39,839 nt of DNA from an uncultured Polynucleobacter sp. (GCA_937863045.1 CALMBU010000023.1:1-39839), one strand, 5' to 3'; positions 7,824-16,256 are shown, numbered from the stretch's first letter. The notes: generated by a model not told the origin, from the sequence alone. A program made the numbers and translations.

Positions 7824-9008
7824 GTGTCTGCAAACAATAGCTTTGAATGTCGGATTCTCAATAGCATTCACATGGTCTCAAAAGATGGCTGGAATCATCT
7901 TTTGGGGAAAGACGCCACTCCCTTTTTGCGCCATGAGTTTTTAAGTGCCTTAGAGGATTGCGCTTGCGTTGGCGGCAACACCGGTTGGCAAGTTGCGCAC
8001 CTGGCCATTTATGACTCTCGCGATAAAAATCCCATTGGCTTGATGCCACTGTATTTAAAAACCCATTCTTATGGTGAATATGTCTTTGACTGGTCTTGGG
8101 CTGAAGCCTATCAACAACATGGTCTGTCGTATTACCCCAAAGCACTTTGTGCCGTTCCCTTCACGCCAGTCAGAGGGGCACGTCTATTGGTGGGCGAGAG
8201 TGATGATGCGGATGCAATACGCATTCAGTTGATAGAGCAATTAAAGCAACTATTGATACAAAACGATATTTCATCTGCGCACATTCTGTTTGCTGAACAA
8301 GAGACCCAAGAGCTTTTGCTGAAACAAGGATTCATGACCAGAGACGCCGTTCAGTTTCATTGGAAAAACCATGCTTACCAAAACATGGACGACTTTTTAA
8401 GTCAGCTCAATATGAAGCGCCGTAAAAACATTCGACAAGAACGAGCTCAGGTACAAAGCGCAGGAATATCGTTCCGTCATATTGATGGCCCAAGTGCTAC
8501 CCAAGAGGATTGGACATTCTTTTACCGCTGTTATGCCAATACTTACTATGAACATCGCTCATCACCATACTTAAGTGAATCATTCTTTCAGATGCTCGGC
8601 CAAAGCATGCCAGAAAACCTTCATTTGATTTTGGCTCACAGAAATGAACAGGCAATCGCAGCATCCTTGCTCTTCGTCGATCGTTCGGGGGCCATTAAAA
8701 CTGCTTATGGTCGGTATTGGGGCGCTTTGGAGTATGTGCCTTGCCTGCATTTTGAAACAGCCTATTACCAAGCAATCGAATACTGCATCAGTCAGGGCAT
8801 TGATGTTTTTGAGGGTGGTGCTCAGGGCCAGCACAAAATGGCCAGAGGATTCATGCCGGTCAAAATGCAATCAGCCCATTGGCTTAAAGACCCTGAGTTC
8901 TCTAAGGCTGTTGAGCGTTTTTTAATCCGAGAGAGCCATGGCATTGAAAACTACATTGATGAACTGGCAGAGCACTCCCCACTGAAAGCAGGTGGCTTGA
9001 CTCTCTAA
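7824..9008 (+). CDS. GNAT/FemAB-like protein of the COG3146 (DUF482) family
   Basis: A 394-residue protein similar to the COG3146 family, often labelled 'peptidogalycan biosynthesis protein' or GNAT-type N-acyltransferase. Family signatures seen are 'PFLRHEFLSALEDCACVGG' near 33-51, 'WQVAHLAIYD', the 'MKRRKNIRQER' block and 'FEGGAQGQHKMARGFMP' near the C-terminus. The true biochemical activity of this family is not established. The start is GTG at 7824; the next ATG (7872, residue 17) would remove conserved N-terminal sequence. No signal peptide or membrane helix is seen. A small lipoprotein gene follows on the same strand after 48 bases. Confidence 0.85.
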   Translation: MSANNSFECRILNSIHMVSKDGWNHLLGKDATPFLRHEFLSALEDCACVGGNTGWQVAHLAIYDSRDKNPIGLMPLYLKTHSYGEYVFDWSWAEAYQQHGLSYYPKALCAVPFTPVRGARLLVGESDDADAIRIQLIEQLKQLLIQNDISSAHILFAEQETQELLLKQGFMTRDAVQFHWKNHAYQNMDDFLSQLNMKRRKNIRQERAQVQSAGISFRHIDGPSATQEDWTFFYRCYANTYYEHRSSPYLSESFFQMLGQSMPENLHLILAHRNEQAIAASLLFVDRSGAIKTAYGRYWGALEYVPCLHFETAYYQAIEYCISQGIDVFEGGAQGQHKMARGFMPVKMQSAHWLKDPEFSKAVERFLIRESHGIENYIDELAEHSPLKAGGLTL

Positions 9009-9056
9009 TCATTGATGAAACAATCAAATGATAAAAGGTTCAATATTTGCTAAAGT

Positions 9057-9404
9057 ATGAATATGGGCAAACAATTCTCAATCCACCGATTCGGTAAACA
9101 CTTTGTAGTGCTGGCATTGGCATTGCTCAGTGGCTGCGCCTCTTTGACCCCGCAACAAATCACCCAAAGAATTGACACCATGAGTGACTTTCAGATTTGT
9201 TTAGGAGCTCAAACCGGTTTAGATAATAGGGCTTTTGATTTAGATATTGCCGTTGTTGCCGCTGCCAAGGAGCGCATCACACAACGCAAACTTGATTGTT
9301 CTGCCAAGCACGATGAGATCGTGCGCTTCTTGGTCACATCCCTCAAGCAAGAGCAGAAATACCGCGAGCTTTATTTCCCTAGAACAGGTTTTTGGCGTTT
9401 TTAA
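9057..9404 (+). CDS. Small putative lipoprotein, 115 aa
   Basis: The N-terminus is a type II signal peptide: basic residues, a hydrophobic core (FVVLALALL) and a lipobox LLSGC with the acceptor cysteine at residue 27. The mature protein (about 89 residues) is mainly charged and polar with two further cysteines and no recognised domain. Serine and leucine after Cys rather than Asp at +2 suggest outer-membrane sorting by the Lol rule. Two in-frame ATGs (9057 and 9063) could both serve as start. It lies between the COG3146 gene and ppc, all on the plus strand, but no functional link is evident. Confidence 0.75.
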   Translation: MNMGKQFSIHRFGKHFVVLALALLSGCASLTPQQITQRIDTMSDFQICLGAQTGLDNRAFDLDIAVVAAAKERITQRKLDCSAKHDEIVRFLVTSLKQEQKYRELYFPRTGFWRF

Positions 9405-9458
9405 ATGACGAATTTTTGTCAATGTATCATCGCCATATGACTTTAAATAAAGGGGCGG

Positions 9459-12251
9459 GTGTTTAAGCGAGGTTTTTCTTGTAGCAATGCACCTGTTATT
9501 AATTTGGATAGTAAAGACCAGCCACTGATTGACGATATTCGACTATTGGGTCGAATTTTAGGTGATACGATTCGCCTGCAAGAAGGCCGAGACTCGTTTG
9601 AACGAGTTGAGTTTGTCCGTCGCCTCAGCGTTGCCTATCGCCGCGATGCCAATGAGGCTGCTGGTAAAAAATTAGAAAAATACCTAAAAAAACTTAAGTC
9701 TGATGACGCTGTTTCAGTTATCAGGGCGTTTAGCTACTTTTCACACCTATCAAACATTGCCGAAGACCTTCATCGCATGCGTCGTCGCAGACTTCGTGAG
9801 CAAGAAGGTTACATTGGCTTGAAAGGTCAAGACGGCTCTTTGGAAAAAAGTTTTGCCTTGCTTAAAAAGCAAGGTCTATCACTCAAAGAAATTGGTTTAG
9901 CAATACAGGACTTTCATATATCACCAGTTTTGACCGCCCATCCTACCGAGGTGCAGCGTGCAAGTCTGCTTGATGCTGAGCGAGATATTCTCGAATTATT
10001 GGCTCACAGAGAGGTCTTGAGTCATCCACGAGATTTATCTGGTAATGAAAAACTCTTGCGTGCCAAAGTCTCGCAATTGTGGCAAACAAGGTTGTTGCGC
10101 TTTTCAACCCTGACGGTACAAAACGAAATTGATAATGTGCTGTCATATTACCCACGTACTTTATTGACGGCTGTGCCACATTTGTATGAGGGCATTGAAG
10201 ATTTATTAAAAGCTGATCAAATCCCCCCTGTTTTACAAATGGGGCATTGGATCGGTGGTGATCGAGATGGCAATCCATTTGTGACCGATCAAACCATGGC
10301 GTATGCACTTCAAAGACAAAGCCAAGTTATTTTTAAATACTACTTGAATGAGCTTGAGTTACTGGGCAAAGAACTATCAATGTCGACTCGCTTGGTCAAT
10401 GTGAGTAAAGAGTTGACTAAATTGGCTGACGAATCAGGCGATCATCAGGAGCACCGAACAGATGAGCCCTATAGGCGTGCCTTGATTGGTATCTACCGCA
10501 GACTCATGGCGACCATGTCGAACTTATCCAATCACAGCAATGCCGAGTTCAGGTCTGCAACCAAGTTGGGACAAGGTGAGCCTTATAAAGATATCAAGAT
10601 GTTCATTGATGATTTATTGATCATCAAGCATTCTTTATTGGAAAACCATGGCGATCTTATCGTTCATTTACGTTTAAAAACATTGATACGCGTAGCAACG
10701 GTATTTGGCTTTCACTTGGCCACTTTAGACTTAAGACAAAGCTCAGATAAACATGAAAACGCCATTGCCGAGTTGCTTCAAAAGGCGGGCATTGAAAAGA
10801 ACTACAAAGAATTAACGGAATTAAGAAAGCGTGAATGTTTGCTGAAGGTTCTGGCAGACCCAAGACCTTTGAGAGTTCCCACTTTTAACTACAGTGCTTC
10901 AACTCAAACTGAATTAGATGTTTTTACTGCAGCAAAAAATATCATTGAATCCTACGGTCGTGATGCCATTCGCCAACACATCATCAGCCATACCGAATCA
11001 GTCAGTGATTTACTGGAGCTATTGGTATTGCAGAAAGAAGCCAGCTTATTAGAAGGCTCCATAGACAAAGGTCGCCTTGCATTGATACCTGTGCCTTTGT
11101 TTGAAACCATTCATGATTTACAGCAGGCCGCTCAAATCATGAAGGAATTTTATGCTTTGCCACATATTGCAGATTTGATCATGCGCAGCGGTCATACCCA
11201 AGAAATCATGCTTGGTTACTCAGACAGTAATAAAGATGGCGGTTACCTCACCAGCAACTGGTCGCTCTATCAGGCGACAGAAGAATTGGTGCGCTTATTC
11301 AAGCAATATCACGGCATCAAGTTGCGTTTGTTCCATGGCAGAGGCGGTACTGTGGGCCGTGGCGGTGGACCTAGTTATGAGGCCATTTTGTCTCAGGCGC
11401 CTGGCTCGGTCGATGGGCAAATTCGATTAACAGAACAAGGTGAGGTGATTGCAAGCAAATACTCTCATCAAGATATGGCCAGACGTAACTTAGAAACTTT
11501 GTTTTCGGCGACCTTGGAGGCAACTCTTATCAAGAGTAAGCAGAAAATTCCGGAGGAGTTTAAGTTGGTGGCGCAAAAGCTCTCAAGCTCCAGCAACCAA
11601 GCTTATAAAAAGCTTGTGTATGAAGATAAGTCGTTTGCAGATAATTTCTTTGCAATCACGCCTATCAGTGAGATTGCCCATTTAAATTTAGGTTCTCGTC
11701 CAGCCTCTAGAACTGGCAGTCGACGCATTGAGGATTTGCGTGCAATACCTTGGAGTTTTTCTTGGGGTCAAAGTCGAATCATGCTGCCAGCTTGGTATGG
11801 TTTTGGTAGCGCCATTGAAGATTTTTTATCAAGCAATAAAACTAAAAATCGTCAATTATTGAGAAAAATGTATGCTGAGTGGCCATTTTTCAAAGCCTTG
11901 CTATCAAATATGGATATGGTCATGGCCAAGGCAGATATGAGCATTGCTAAGCGTTATATGACTTTGAATCCAGATTGGCGTTCAGGTAAGAAAATTAGCG
12001 AAGCCATTGAGCAAGAGTGGGATCGGACCACGCAGGCCCTCGAAATCATCACCCAAGAGAAGCACCGCTTGAGTCAAAATCCAAGTTTGGCGCGTTCAAT
12101 CAAACACCGTTTCCCTTACATTGATCCTTTGAATCATTTGCAAATTGAATTGATTCGTCGCTGGAGAAGTGGGCAGCAGGATGATCGAACAAGATTGGGT
12201 ATTCATTTGAGTATCAACGGCATTTCCGCAGGATTAAGAAATACTGGATAA
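9459..12251 (+). CDS. ppc: Phosphoenolpyruvate carboxylase
   Basis: PEP carboxylase forms oxaloacetate from PEP and bicarbonate, refilling the TCA cycle when acetate or other small acids are used. The 930-residue length is full size. Active-site motifs are intact: 'LTAHPTEVQR' with catalytic His161, 'WIGGDRDGNP', 'LGYSDSNKDGGYLTSNW', the PEP-binding 'FHGRGGTVGRGGGPSYEAI', 'QGEVIASKY', and 'RPASRTGSRRIEDLRAIPW'. The C-terminus 'SINGISAGLRNTG' is the normal conserved end that contributes to allosteric and active-site structure. The assigned start is a GTG with AAGGGG only about 4 bases upstream, so spacing is tight. A nine-codon ATG frame (9437-9466) overlaps this start. The gene is convergent with an HNH gene 4 bases downstream. 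Confidence 0.97.
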   Translation: MFKRGFSCSNAPVINLDSKDQPLIDDIRLLGRILGDTIRLQEGRDSFERVEFVRRLSVAYRRDANEAAGKKLEKYLKKLKSDDAVSVIRAFSYFSHLSNIAEDLHRMRRRRLREQEGYIGLKGQDGSLEKSFALLKKQGLSLKEIGLAIQDFHISPVLTAHPTEVQRASLLDAERDILELLAHREVLSHPRDLSGNEKLLRAKVSQLWQTRLLRFSTLTVQNEIDNVLSYYPRTLLTAVPHLYEGIEDLLKADQIPPVLQMGHWIGGDRDGNPFVTDQTMAYALQRQSQVIFKYYLNELELLGKELSMSTRLVNVSKELTKLADESGDHQEHRTDEPYRRALIGIYRRLMATMSNLSNHSNAEFRSATKLGQGEPYKDIKMFIDDLLIIKHSLLENHGDLIVHLRLKTLIRVATVFGFHLATLDLRQSSDKHENAIAELLQKAGIEKNYKELTELRKRECLLKVLADPRPLRVPTFNYSASTQTELDVFTAAKNIIESYGRDAIRQHIISHTESVSDLLELLVLQKEASLLEGSIDKGRLALIPVPLFETIHDLQQAAQIMKEFYALPHIADLIMRSGHTQEIMLGYSDSNKDGGYLTSNWSLYQATEELVRLFKQYHGIKLRLFHGRGGTVGRGGGPSYEAILSQAPGSVDGQIRLTEQGEVIASKYSHQDMARRNLETLFSATLEATLIKSKQKIPEEFKLVAQKLSSSSNQAYKKLVYEDKSFADNFFAITPISEIAHLNLGSRPASRTGSRRIEDLRAIPWSFSWGQSRIMLPAWYGFGSAIEDFLSSNKTKNRQLLRKMYAEWPFFKALLSNMDMVMAKADMSIAKRYMTLNPDWRSGKKISEAIEQEWDRTTQALEIITQEKHRLSQNPSLARSIKHRFPYIDPLNHLQIELIRRWRSGQQDDRTRLGIHLSINGISAGLRNTG

Positions 12252-12255
12252 AAGA

Positions 12256-12615
12256 CTATTTTGCTGCGTTAGCATTTTTCAATTGATGGCTCTTTGAGCT
12301 TCGCTGGTAAAAATCATTGGGCTTGGATTGCACCCAGGCAATGAACTTTTGCATTTCAGCTTTTTCTTTGATGGCTTCGGCCGTGTTCAACTCCCTAGCC
12401 AATTGTGTTTCTGTGAATAAAGCATGGATTTGCCTGTGGCAAATCCGATGCAAATACTCCGTTGCTTTACCGCCCTTTGATTTTGGAACAAAGTGATGCG
12501 CATCTTTCTGGGCATTCGGAATGGGGCGGTCACAAATAGGGCAGACCAGTTCTGTTACCGAAACTTCTTTCGGGAAGGTATTGGCAAGTAGTTTTTGACG
12601 AATTTTCCCCAACAT
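12256..12615 (-). CDS. HNH endonuclease domain protein, 119 aa
   Basis: The protein has a zinc-type HNH core: C25-x2-C28, then 'KDAHHFVPKSKGGK' with His40/His41, and 'HRICHRQIHALF' with Cys59, His60 and His64. The tail 'LARELNTAEAI' and 'KFIAWVQSKP' is typical of a short HNH family common in proteobacteria; these are likely metal-dependent nucleases of unknown target. The frame extends to 12756, but that part overlaps the divergent umuD gene and its operator, so the ATG at 12615 is used. It lies 59 bases from the LexA-type palindrome shared with umuDC, so it may be damage-inducible. It has no adjacent methylase and is not evidently a restriction enzyme. Confidence 0.88.
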   Translation of the reverse strand: MLGKIRQKLLANTFPKEVSVTELVCPICDRPIPNAQKDAHHFVPKSKGGKATEYLHRICHRQIHALFTETQLARELNTAEAIKEKAEMQKFIAWVQSKPNDFYQRSSKSHQLKNANAAK

Positions 12616-12648
12616 GATGGCATCTATCTTAATGTTGGAATAACAAAT

Positions 12649-12678
12649 TTGCTGAATTCGACTTAATTCATATATACT
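12649..12678 (+). promoter_or_regulatory. Candidate promoter of umuDC
   Basis: TTGCTG (12649-12654) and TATACT (12673-12678) are spaced by 18 bases. The -10 overlaps the left half of the LexA palindrome, the classical geometry for LexA repression. Transcription would begin near 12685, leaving a leader of only about 15 bases before the umuD ATG. Confidence 0.5.
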
Positions 12679-12694
12679 GTATATATATACAGTA
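12675..12694. promoter_or_regulatory. LexA operator (SOS box), perfect 20-bp palindrome
   Basis: TACTGTATATATATACAGTA is a perfect palindrome and contains CTGT-N8-ACAG (12677-12692), the LexA consensus of gamma- and betaproteobacteria. It lies between the divergent HNH gene and umuD, with its right edge 5 bases from the umuD ATG. Location in front of umuDC, the textbook LexA target, makes chance very unlikely. Confidence 0.92.
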
Positions 12695-12699
12695 CTGCT

Positions 12700-13185
12700 A
12701 TGACTCAATCGACCAATCAACTTCTTCATCAAACCAGCTTGAGCCAAGTGCCTCAAGGCTTGTCTGGTGATTTATCGGTCAATGAGACGCCACTCATCAT
12801 GCACCCATTATCGGCAGGATTTCCGAGTCCTGCGGCTGATTATGCGGCTGATGGTTTGGATCTGAATAGCTATCTGATACAGAATAAGCCAGCCACTTTC
12901 ATGTTTACTGTGAGAGGTGAATCAATGATTGTGGCTGGCATCCATCATGGCGATAAGGTGGTCGTTGATCGAGCCTTAAAGCCTAAACACAAAGACATTG
13001 TGGTGGCAGTAGTCAATGGCGAATACACGATCAAGCGCTTGTACAAATACAAAGGGCTGGTTGAATTACGCCCAGAAAACCCCGACTACCCCAACATCAC
13101 ATTCAGCGAAGGACATGAGTTACAAATCTGGGGTGTGGTGATTGGAGTGGTCAGACGTTATTCAAGTCATTCGTCTCGGGTCTGA
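12700..13185 (+). CDS. umuD: DNA polymerase V accessory protein UmuD
   Basis: UmuD is a LexA-like S24 peptidase that, with RecA filaments, cleaves itself to UmuD', which joins UmuC as polymerase V. The core is intact: cleavage site Ala39-Gly40 within [11 protein letters not shown], nucleophile Ser75 in 'VRGESM' and general base Lys112 in 'EYTIKRL'. The Ser-Lys spacing of 37 is the same as in E. coli UmuD (60 and 97). The N-terminal arm before the cleavage site is 39 residues here versus 24 in E. coli, and no Shine-Dalgarno precedes the ATG at 12700, so the start could instead be a downstream GTG/TTG (residues 14-21). umuC follows after 2 bases. Confidence 0.95.
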   Translation: MTQSTNQLLHQTSLSQVPQGLSGDLSVNETPLIMHPLSAGFPSPAADYAADGLDLNSYLIQNKPATFMFTVRGESMIVAGIHHGDKVVVDRALKPKHKDIVVAVVNGEYTIKRLYKYKGLVELRPENPDYPNITFSEGHELQIWGVVIGVVRRYSSHSSRV

Positions 13186-13187
13186 TC

Positions 13188-14498
13188 ATGAGCTCCTCCA
13201 ATCAAAACTCCACCCATGCACCGCTGTTTGCTTTGGTGGATGTGAATAATTTTTATGTGTCTTGCGAAAGAGTCTTTGCCCCGCAGTTAGAAAAAACACC
13301 GATGGTGGTGCTGTCGAACAATGATGGCTGCGCGGTGGCGCGCAGCGCTGAAGTCAAAGCCTTGGGTGTCAAAATGGGGACTCCTTGGTTTCAGATGAAA
13401 GACTTGGCCAAGCAGCATGGCATCTTGGCGTGTTCATCTAATTACACCCTTTACCACGACATGAGTCAGCGCGTGGTCGAGATACTGCGACAGTTCACGC
13501 CCAAGCTAGAGGTCTACAGCGTTGACGAAAGCTTTCTACAAATCGAATCTGTTTTAAATGCACATGAGTCTCCCACGCATTTGGGTTCTGAGATCAAGCA
13601 GCGCATCAAGCAGTGGACGGGGCTGCCTGTTTGTGTGGGCATTGCACCCAGCAAAACTTTGGCCAAGTTTGCCAATCACTTGGCCAAAAAGAATCCATCA
13701 TTCAATGGCGTTTGTGATTTAAGCAATATGCCCAAACAAGATCTTTATCAATGGATGAGCGAAGTATCGGCTGCTGAAGTCTGGGGTATTGGTAGAAAAA
13801 TTGCCAAGCGTTTAGAAGGCATGGGCATGCACACAGTGCTTGATCTGGTGCAGGTATCTCCGCAAATGATGCGTTTGCAATTTGGGGTGGTGATCGAAAG
13901 ACTTTGTTACGAATTGCGTGGACTATCTTGTTTGGCTCTGGAAGAGGTGGCGCCACCCAAGCAACAAATCATTGCTTCTAGAAGTTTTGGCAAATTAGTA
14001 CTCAGCTTGGAAGAGCTGGCTGAATCAGTGGCCACACACACAGCCAGAGCCGCTGAAAAATTAAGAGAGCAGACATCATTGACCAGTTCAATCAGTGTGT
14101 TCATTCAAACCAATGTGTTCATGAGAAACGAAGCTCAGTACAGTCAAAGTATTCAAATACCTTTGGCGCACCCGACCGATGACACCTTGGTGTTGACTGA
14201 AATGGCCATCAAGGGGCTGAAAGAAATTTATCAAAAAGGCTTCAGGTACAAAAAAGCTGGGGTGATGCTGGGTTTGATGACTGATAAACCGCTGGTGCAA
14301 TCTTCATTATTTGAAGATCATTTGGCCAAAGGCAAGTCTGTGCGCCTCATGAAAACCCTCGATTCAATCAACACACGTTATGGAGCTCAAGCCTTGCGAG
14401 TCGCTGCGACAGGGACTGACCAAGCCTGGAAAATGAAGTCGGAGAATGTTTCACCTAAGTACACCAGTCATTGGGATCAATTACCTTTGGTGTCTTGA
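13188..14498 (+). CDS. umuC: Y-family translesion DNA polymerase V catalytic subunit UmuC
   Basis: UmuC is the catalytic subunit of polymerase V, which copies damaged DNA with low fidelity. The 436 residues start '[18 protein letters not shown]' with catalytic Asp18, and the palm motif 'YSVDESF' gives Asp113-Glu114. '[18 protein letters not shown]' is the UmuC-type finger sequence. The helix-hairpin-helix region '[18 protein letters not shown]' and the little-finger domain follow, ending in the UmuC-specific C-terminal domain. The gene begins 2 bases after the umuD stop, so the two are co-translated from the SOS-controlled promoter. A YkgJ-type gene follows 11 bases after its stop. Confidence 0.97.
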   Translation: MSSSNQNSTHAPLFALVDVNNFYVSCERVFAPQLEKTPMVVLSNNDGCAVARSAEVKALGVKMGTPWFQMKDLAKQHGILACSSNYTLYHDMSQRVVEILRQFTPKLEVYSVDESFLQIESVLNAHESPTHLGSEIKQRIKQWTGLPVCVGIAPSKTLAKFANHLAKKNPSFNGVCDLSNMPKQDLYQWMSEVSAAEVWGIGRKIAKRLEGMGMHTVLDLVQVSPQMMRLQFGVVIERLCYELRGLSCLALEEVAPPKQQIIASRSFGKLVLSLEELAESVATHTARAAEKLREQTSLTSSISVFIQTNVFMRNEAQYSQSIQIPLAHPTDDTLVLTEMAIKGLKEIYQKGFRYKKAGVMLGLMTDKPLVQSSLFEDHLAKGKSVRLMKTLDSINTRYGAQALRVAATGTDQAWKMKSENVSPKYTSHWDQLPLVS

Positions 14499-14509
14499 TA
14501 GAATGAATC

Positions 14510-14869
14510 ATGAGCACCGATACATCCAACCCTTGTTTTGAATGCGGTCAATGCTGCCAAAAATTGAGGGTCTCTTTTTATCATGGCGAAATTGCTTCAG
14601 AGCAAGAGAATGACTCAACGATCAAAGTACCTCCTGAACTCACGGTTCAGTTAACGCCTCACTTGGCTTGTATGCGGGGTACGGAAACTGGGAAGCAGGG
14701 TTGTGTGGCCTTGAGTCATGATGCAGAACAAGGTTACCGTTGCACCATTTACGATCAACGACCAAGCCCTTGTCGAGCATTCAACATCTTTGAAGAGGAT
14801 GGATCTTTGAACCCTTTGTGCGACAAGCTCAGAAAAGCAGCAGGCTTGAGCAGTGTGCCCACTGAATAG
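14510..14869 (+). CDS. YkgJ-family cysteine cluster protein
   Basis: A 119-residue protein with the Cys-rich YkgJ signature: C9-x2-C12-x2-C15-C16 at the N-terminus ('CFECGQCCQKLR') and 'CTIYDQRPSPCRAFN' further on. The cysteines probably bind zinc or an iron-sulfur cluster; function in this family is unknown. It starts 11 bases after umuC on the same strand, so it may be co-transcribed with umuDC and thus damage-induced. It is convergent with the next gene across a 20-bp tandem repeat. Confidence 0.88.
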   Translation: MSTDTSNPCFECGQCCQKLRVSFYHGEIASEQENDSTIKVPPELTVQLTPHLACMRGTETGKQGCVALSHDAEQGYRCTIYDQRPSPCRAFNIFEEDGSLNPLCDKLRKAAGLSSVPTE

Positions 14870-14893
14870 TTCAATGGGCAAGCAGTTGAGTCG

Positions 14894-14933
14894 TTAACCA
14901 AGCAATTAAGTGATTAACCAAGTAATCAAGTGA
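14894..14933. repeat. Two-copy 20-bp imperfect tandem repeat
   Basis: TTAACCAAGCAATTAAGTGA (14894-14913) is followed directly by a second copy (14914-14933) with two differences. A degraded partial copy (AAGCAGTTGAGTCG) precedes it. The repeat lies between convergent genes and covers the stop codon of the minus-strand gene, so it is probably replication slippage. Confidence 0.8.
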
Positions 14934-15303
14934 GCACAATCAACTCAGGCTTGACCACCCGAATTCTTTCATCAACGTAATAGCCACCATATTCGGTGTA
15001 ACGCAAATAAACGGTCGAACATTCAGGGCATTGATGCACTGTGCAACGATTGTATGGATGAAATTTGACCGCGATCGGGGCGTTATTGGACCAAATGGTG
15101 GTGCCATTGGGATGGTATTCATCCCAAATTTCTTCTGCATCAGGATCTTTAAGCGTTCCCACAGTCTTCAAGCCATCGCGATCAAAGGTGCTAAGAATTG
15201 TTTCCCAGCAAGAGAAATCATGAGAAGCGCAATGTGAACACTGCTGCTCATCTTGTTGTGAAGCCAGAGTTAATAACTCTTGATCATTTAAAACAGGAAT
15301 CAT
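14926..15303 (-). CDS. Conserved-looking hypothetical protein with CxxC pairs, 125 aa
   Basis: I do not recognise a named family. Two cysteine pairs, CSHC near 22-25 and CPEC near 92-95 ('CTVHQCPECSTVYLRYTEYGG'), resemble a split zinc ribbon. The C-terminal 'YYVDERIRVVKP' is rich in aromatic residues. There is no membrane helix, so it is probably cytoplasmic. The start ATG at 15303 has no strong ribosome-binding site. The LON-domain gene lies 44 bases upstream on the same strand, so the two may share a transcript. The stop codon lies within the 20-bp tandem repeat. Confidence 0.65.
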   Translation of the reverse strand: MIPVLNDQELLTLASQQDEQQCSHCASHDFSCWETILSTFDRDGLKTVGTLKDPDAEEIWDEYHPNGTTIWSNNAPIAVKFHPYNRCTVHQCPECSTVYLRYTEYGGYYVDERIRVVKPELIVLT

Positions 15304-15347
15304 CGGTCTTCGTTTCTTAATGAGGACAGCAAGTAAATATAGAAAAA

Positions 15348-15983
15348 CTAAGACTGACTTTGACCAGTCATCTCTTCGATCAACTCTTTGACCAAATCAA
15401 GACGAATTCGAGCGTTATCAATGCTCAATAGATGATGCTTTTGTGCTGGTGTTAGCGGTAGGATTTCGCACCAGCGATTGGCAACCCACCCACATTGCTC
15501 TAAATCATAGGGTTGACTAAAAGGCATTTGGTCTTCACGCACACCTTTTTTCTGCAGTGATGCAATGATGGCGCCGAGATTATCTGCTAACTTTTGGTGT
15601 TCATCTTGAATCGGGTGGTTGGTATCGTCTGATAAAAATTCAACATTGCCCACCCATAAACCATTTTTCTCTTTTTGACTCTGATGCACTTTAAAGCGTT
15701 TCGTGCCACGGCACTTGATGAAAAATAGGGAGGGTTGGGGAGCATCAAAATAGGTGATGTCTACCAAAGTGCCTGTTGGAAAAAATACACTGGGCTTGTC
15801 GGCGGGGTCCGCCACCTCTTTGCCCTCATCCAAGGTAACAATACCAAAAGTAGTTGAATTGGCAATACAGTCTTTGACCATGTCCAAATAGCGAACTTCA
15901 AAAATCTTTAAATCAAGTGCGCCAGAGGGGTAAAGTGTCTGGCCAAGAGGAAACAAAGGGATGGTGGTGAGTTTGGTTAACAT
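15348..15983 (-). CDS. Stand-alone LON substrate-binding domain protein (peptidase S16-like)
   Basis: A 211-residue protein made only of the N-terminal LON domain found in Lon protease ('TIPLFPLGQTLYPSGALDLK', 'FEVRYLDMVKDC', 'FGIVTLDEGKEV'). No ATPase or protease domain follows, so it cannot degrade proteins itself. Such single-domain homologues are widespread in betaproteobacteria and presumably bind peptides or unfolded proteins, but no activity is proven. It is divergent from the DUF3820 gene across a 63-base gap. The start ATG at 15983 gives the normal domain beginning. Confidence 0.9.
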   Translation of the reverse strand: MLTKLTTIPLFPLGQTLYPSGALDLKIFEVRYLDMVKDCIANSTTFGIVTLDEGKEVADPADKPSVFFPTGTLVDITYFDAPQPSLFFIKCRGTKRFKVHQSQKEKNGLWVGNVEFLSDDTNHPIQDEHQKLADNLGAIIASLQKKGVREDQMPFSQPYDLEQCGWVANRWCEILPLTPAQKHHLLSIDNARIRLDLVKELIEEMTGQSQS

Positions 15984-16046
15984 GAATCCATTGTATTCAA
16001 GACTGGAATAAATTGCTGATCACTATCCTGTTTTAATATCAGGGTT

Positions 16047-16256
16047 ATGACTCCCGAATCCTTGGAAAAATTGATCAGTATGAAAATGCCTTTTGGTAAG
16101 CATGCCGGACAATTGCTTTGTGATTTACCCGCCAATTATTTGTCATGGTTTGCAAGAGAAGGATTCCCACGAGGAGAGATAGGGGAGTTATTGCACTTGA
16201 TGCACGAGATTGATCACAATAACTTACGGCACCTGCTCACTCAATTAAAAAAGTAA
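16047..16256 (+). CDS. DUF3820 family protein, 69 aa
   Basis: The sequence 'MPFGKHAGQLLCDLPANYLSWFAREGFPRGE' (residues 14-44, shown by its parts 'MPFGKHAG' and 'LSWFAREGFPRGE') is the DUF3820 signature, a short family once named for a putative quorum-sensing-regulated virulence factor. Biochemical function is unknown; the fold is compact and lacks membrane helices. The length of 69 residues is normal. It is divergent from the LON-domain gene and 115 bases upstream of the small-gene cassette. Confidence 0.85.
   Translation: MTPESLEKLISMKMPFGKHAGQLLCDLPANYLSWFAREGFPRGEIGELLHLMHEIDHNNLRHLLTQLKK

Noticed and set aside
12256-12615. HNH gene as part of a restriction-modification or defence system
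   Set aside because: No methylase, specificity subunit or other defence gene is adjacent; the sequence fits a short housekeeping-like HNH family.
12616-12756. N-terminal 47 residues of the HNH frame
   Set aside because: They lie antisense to the umuD start and across the LexA box; the HNH domain is complete from the ATG at 12615.
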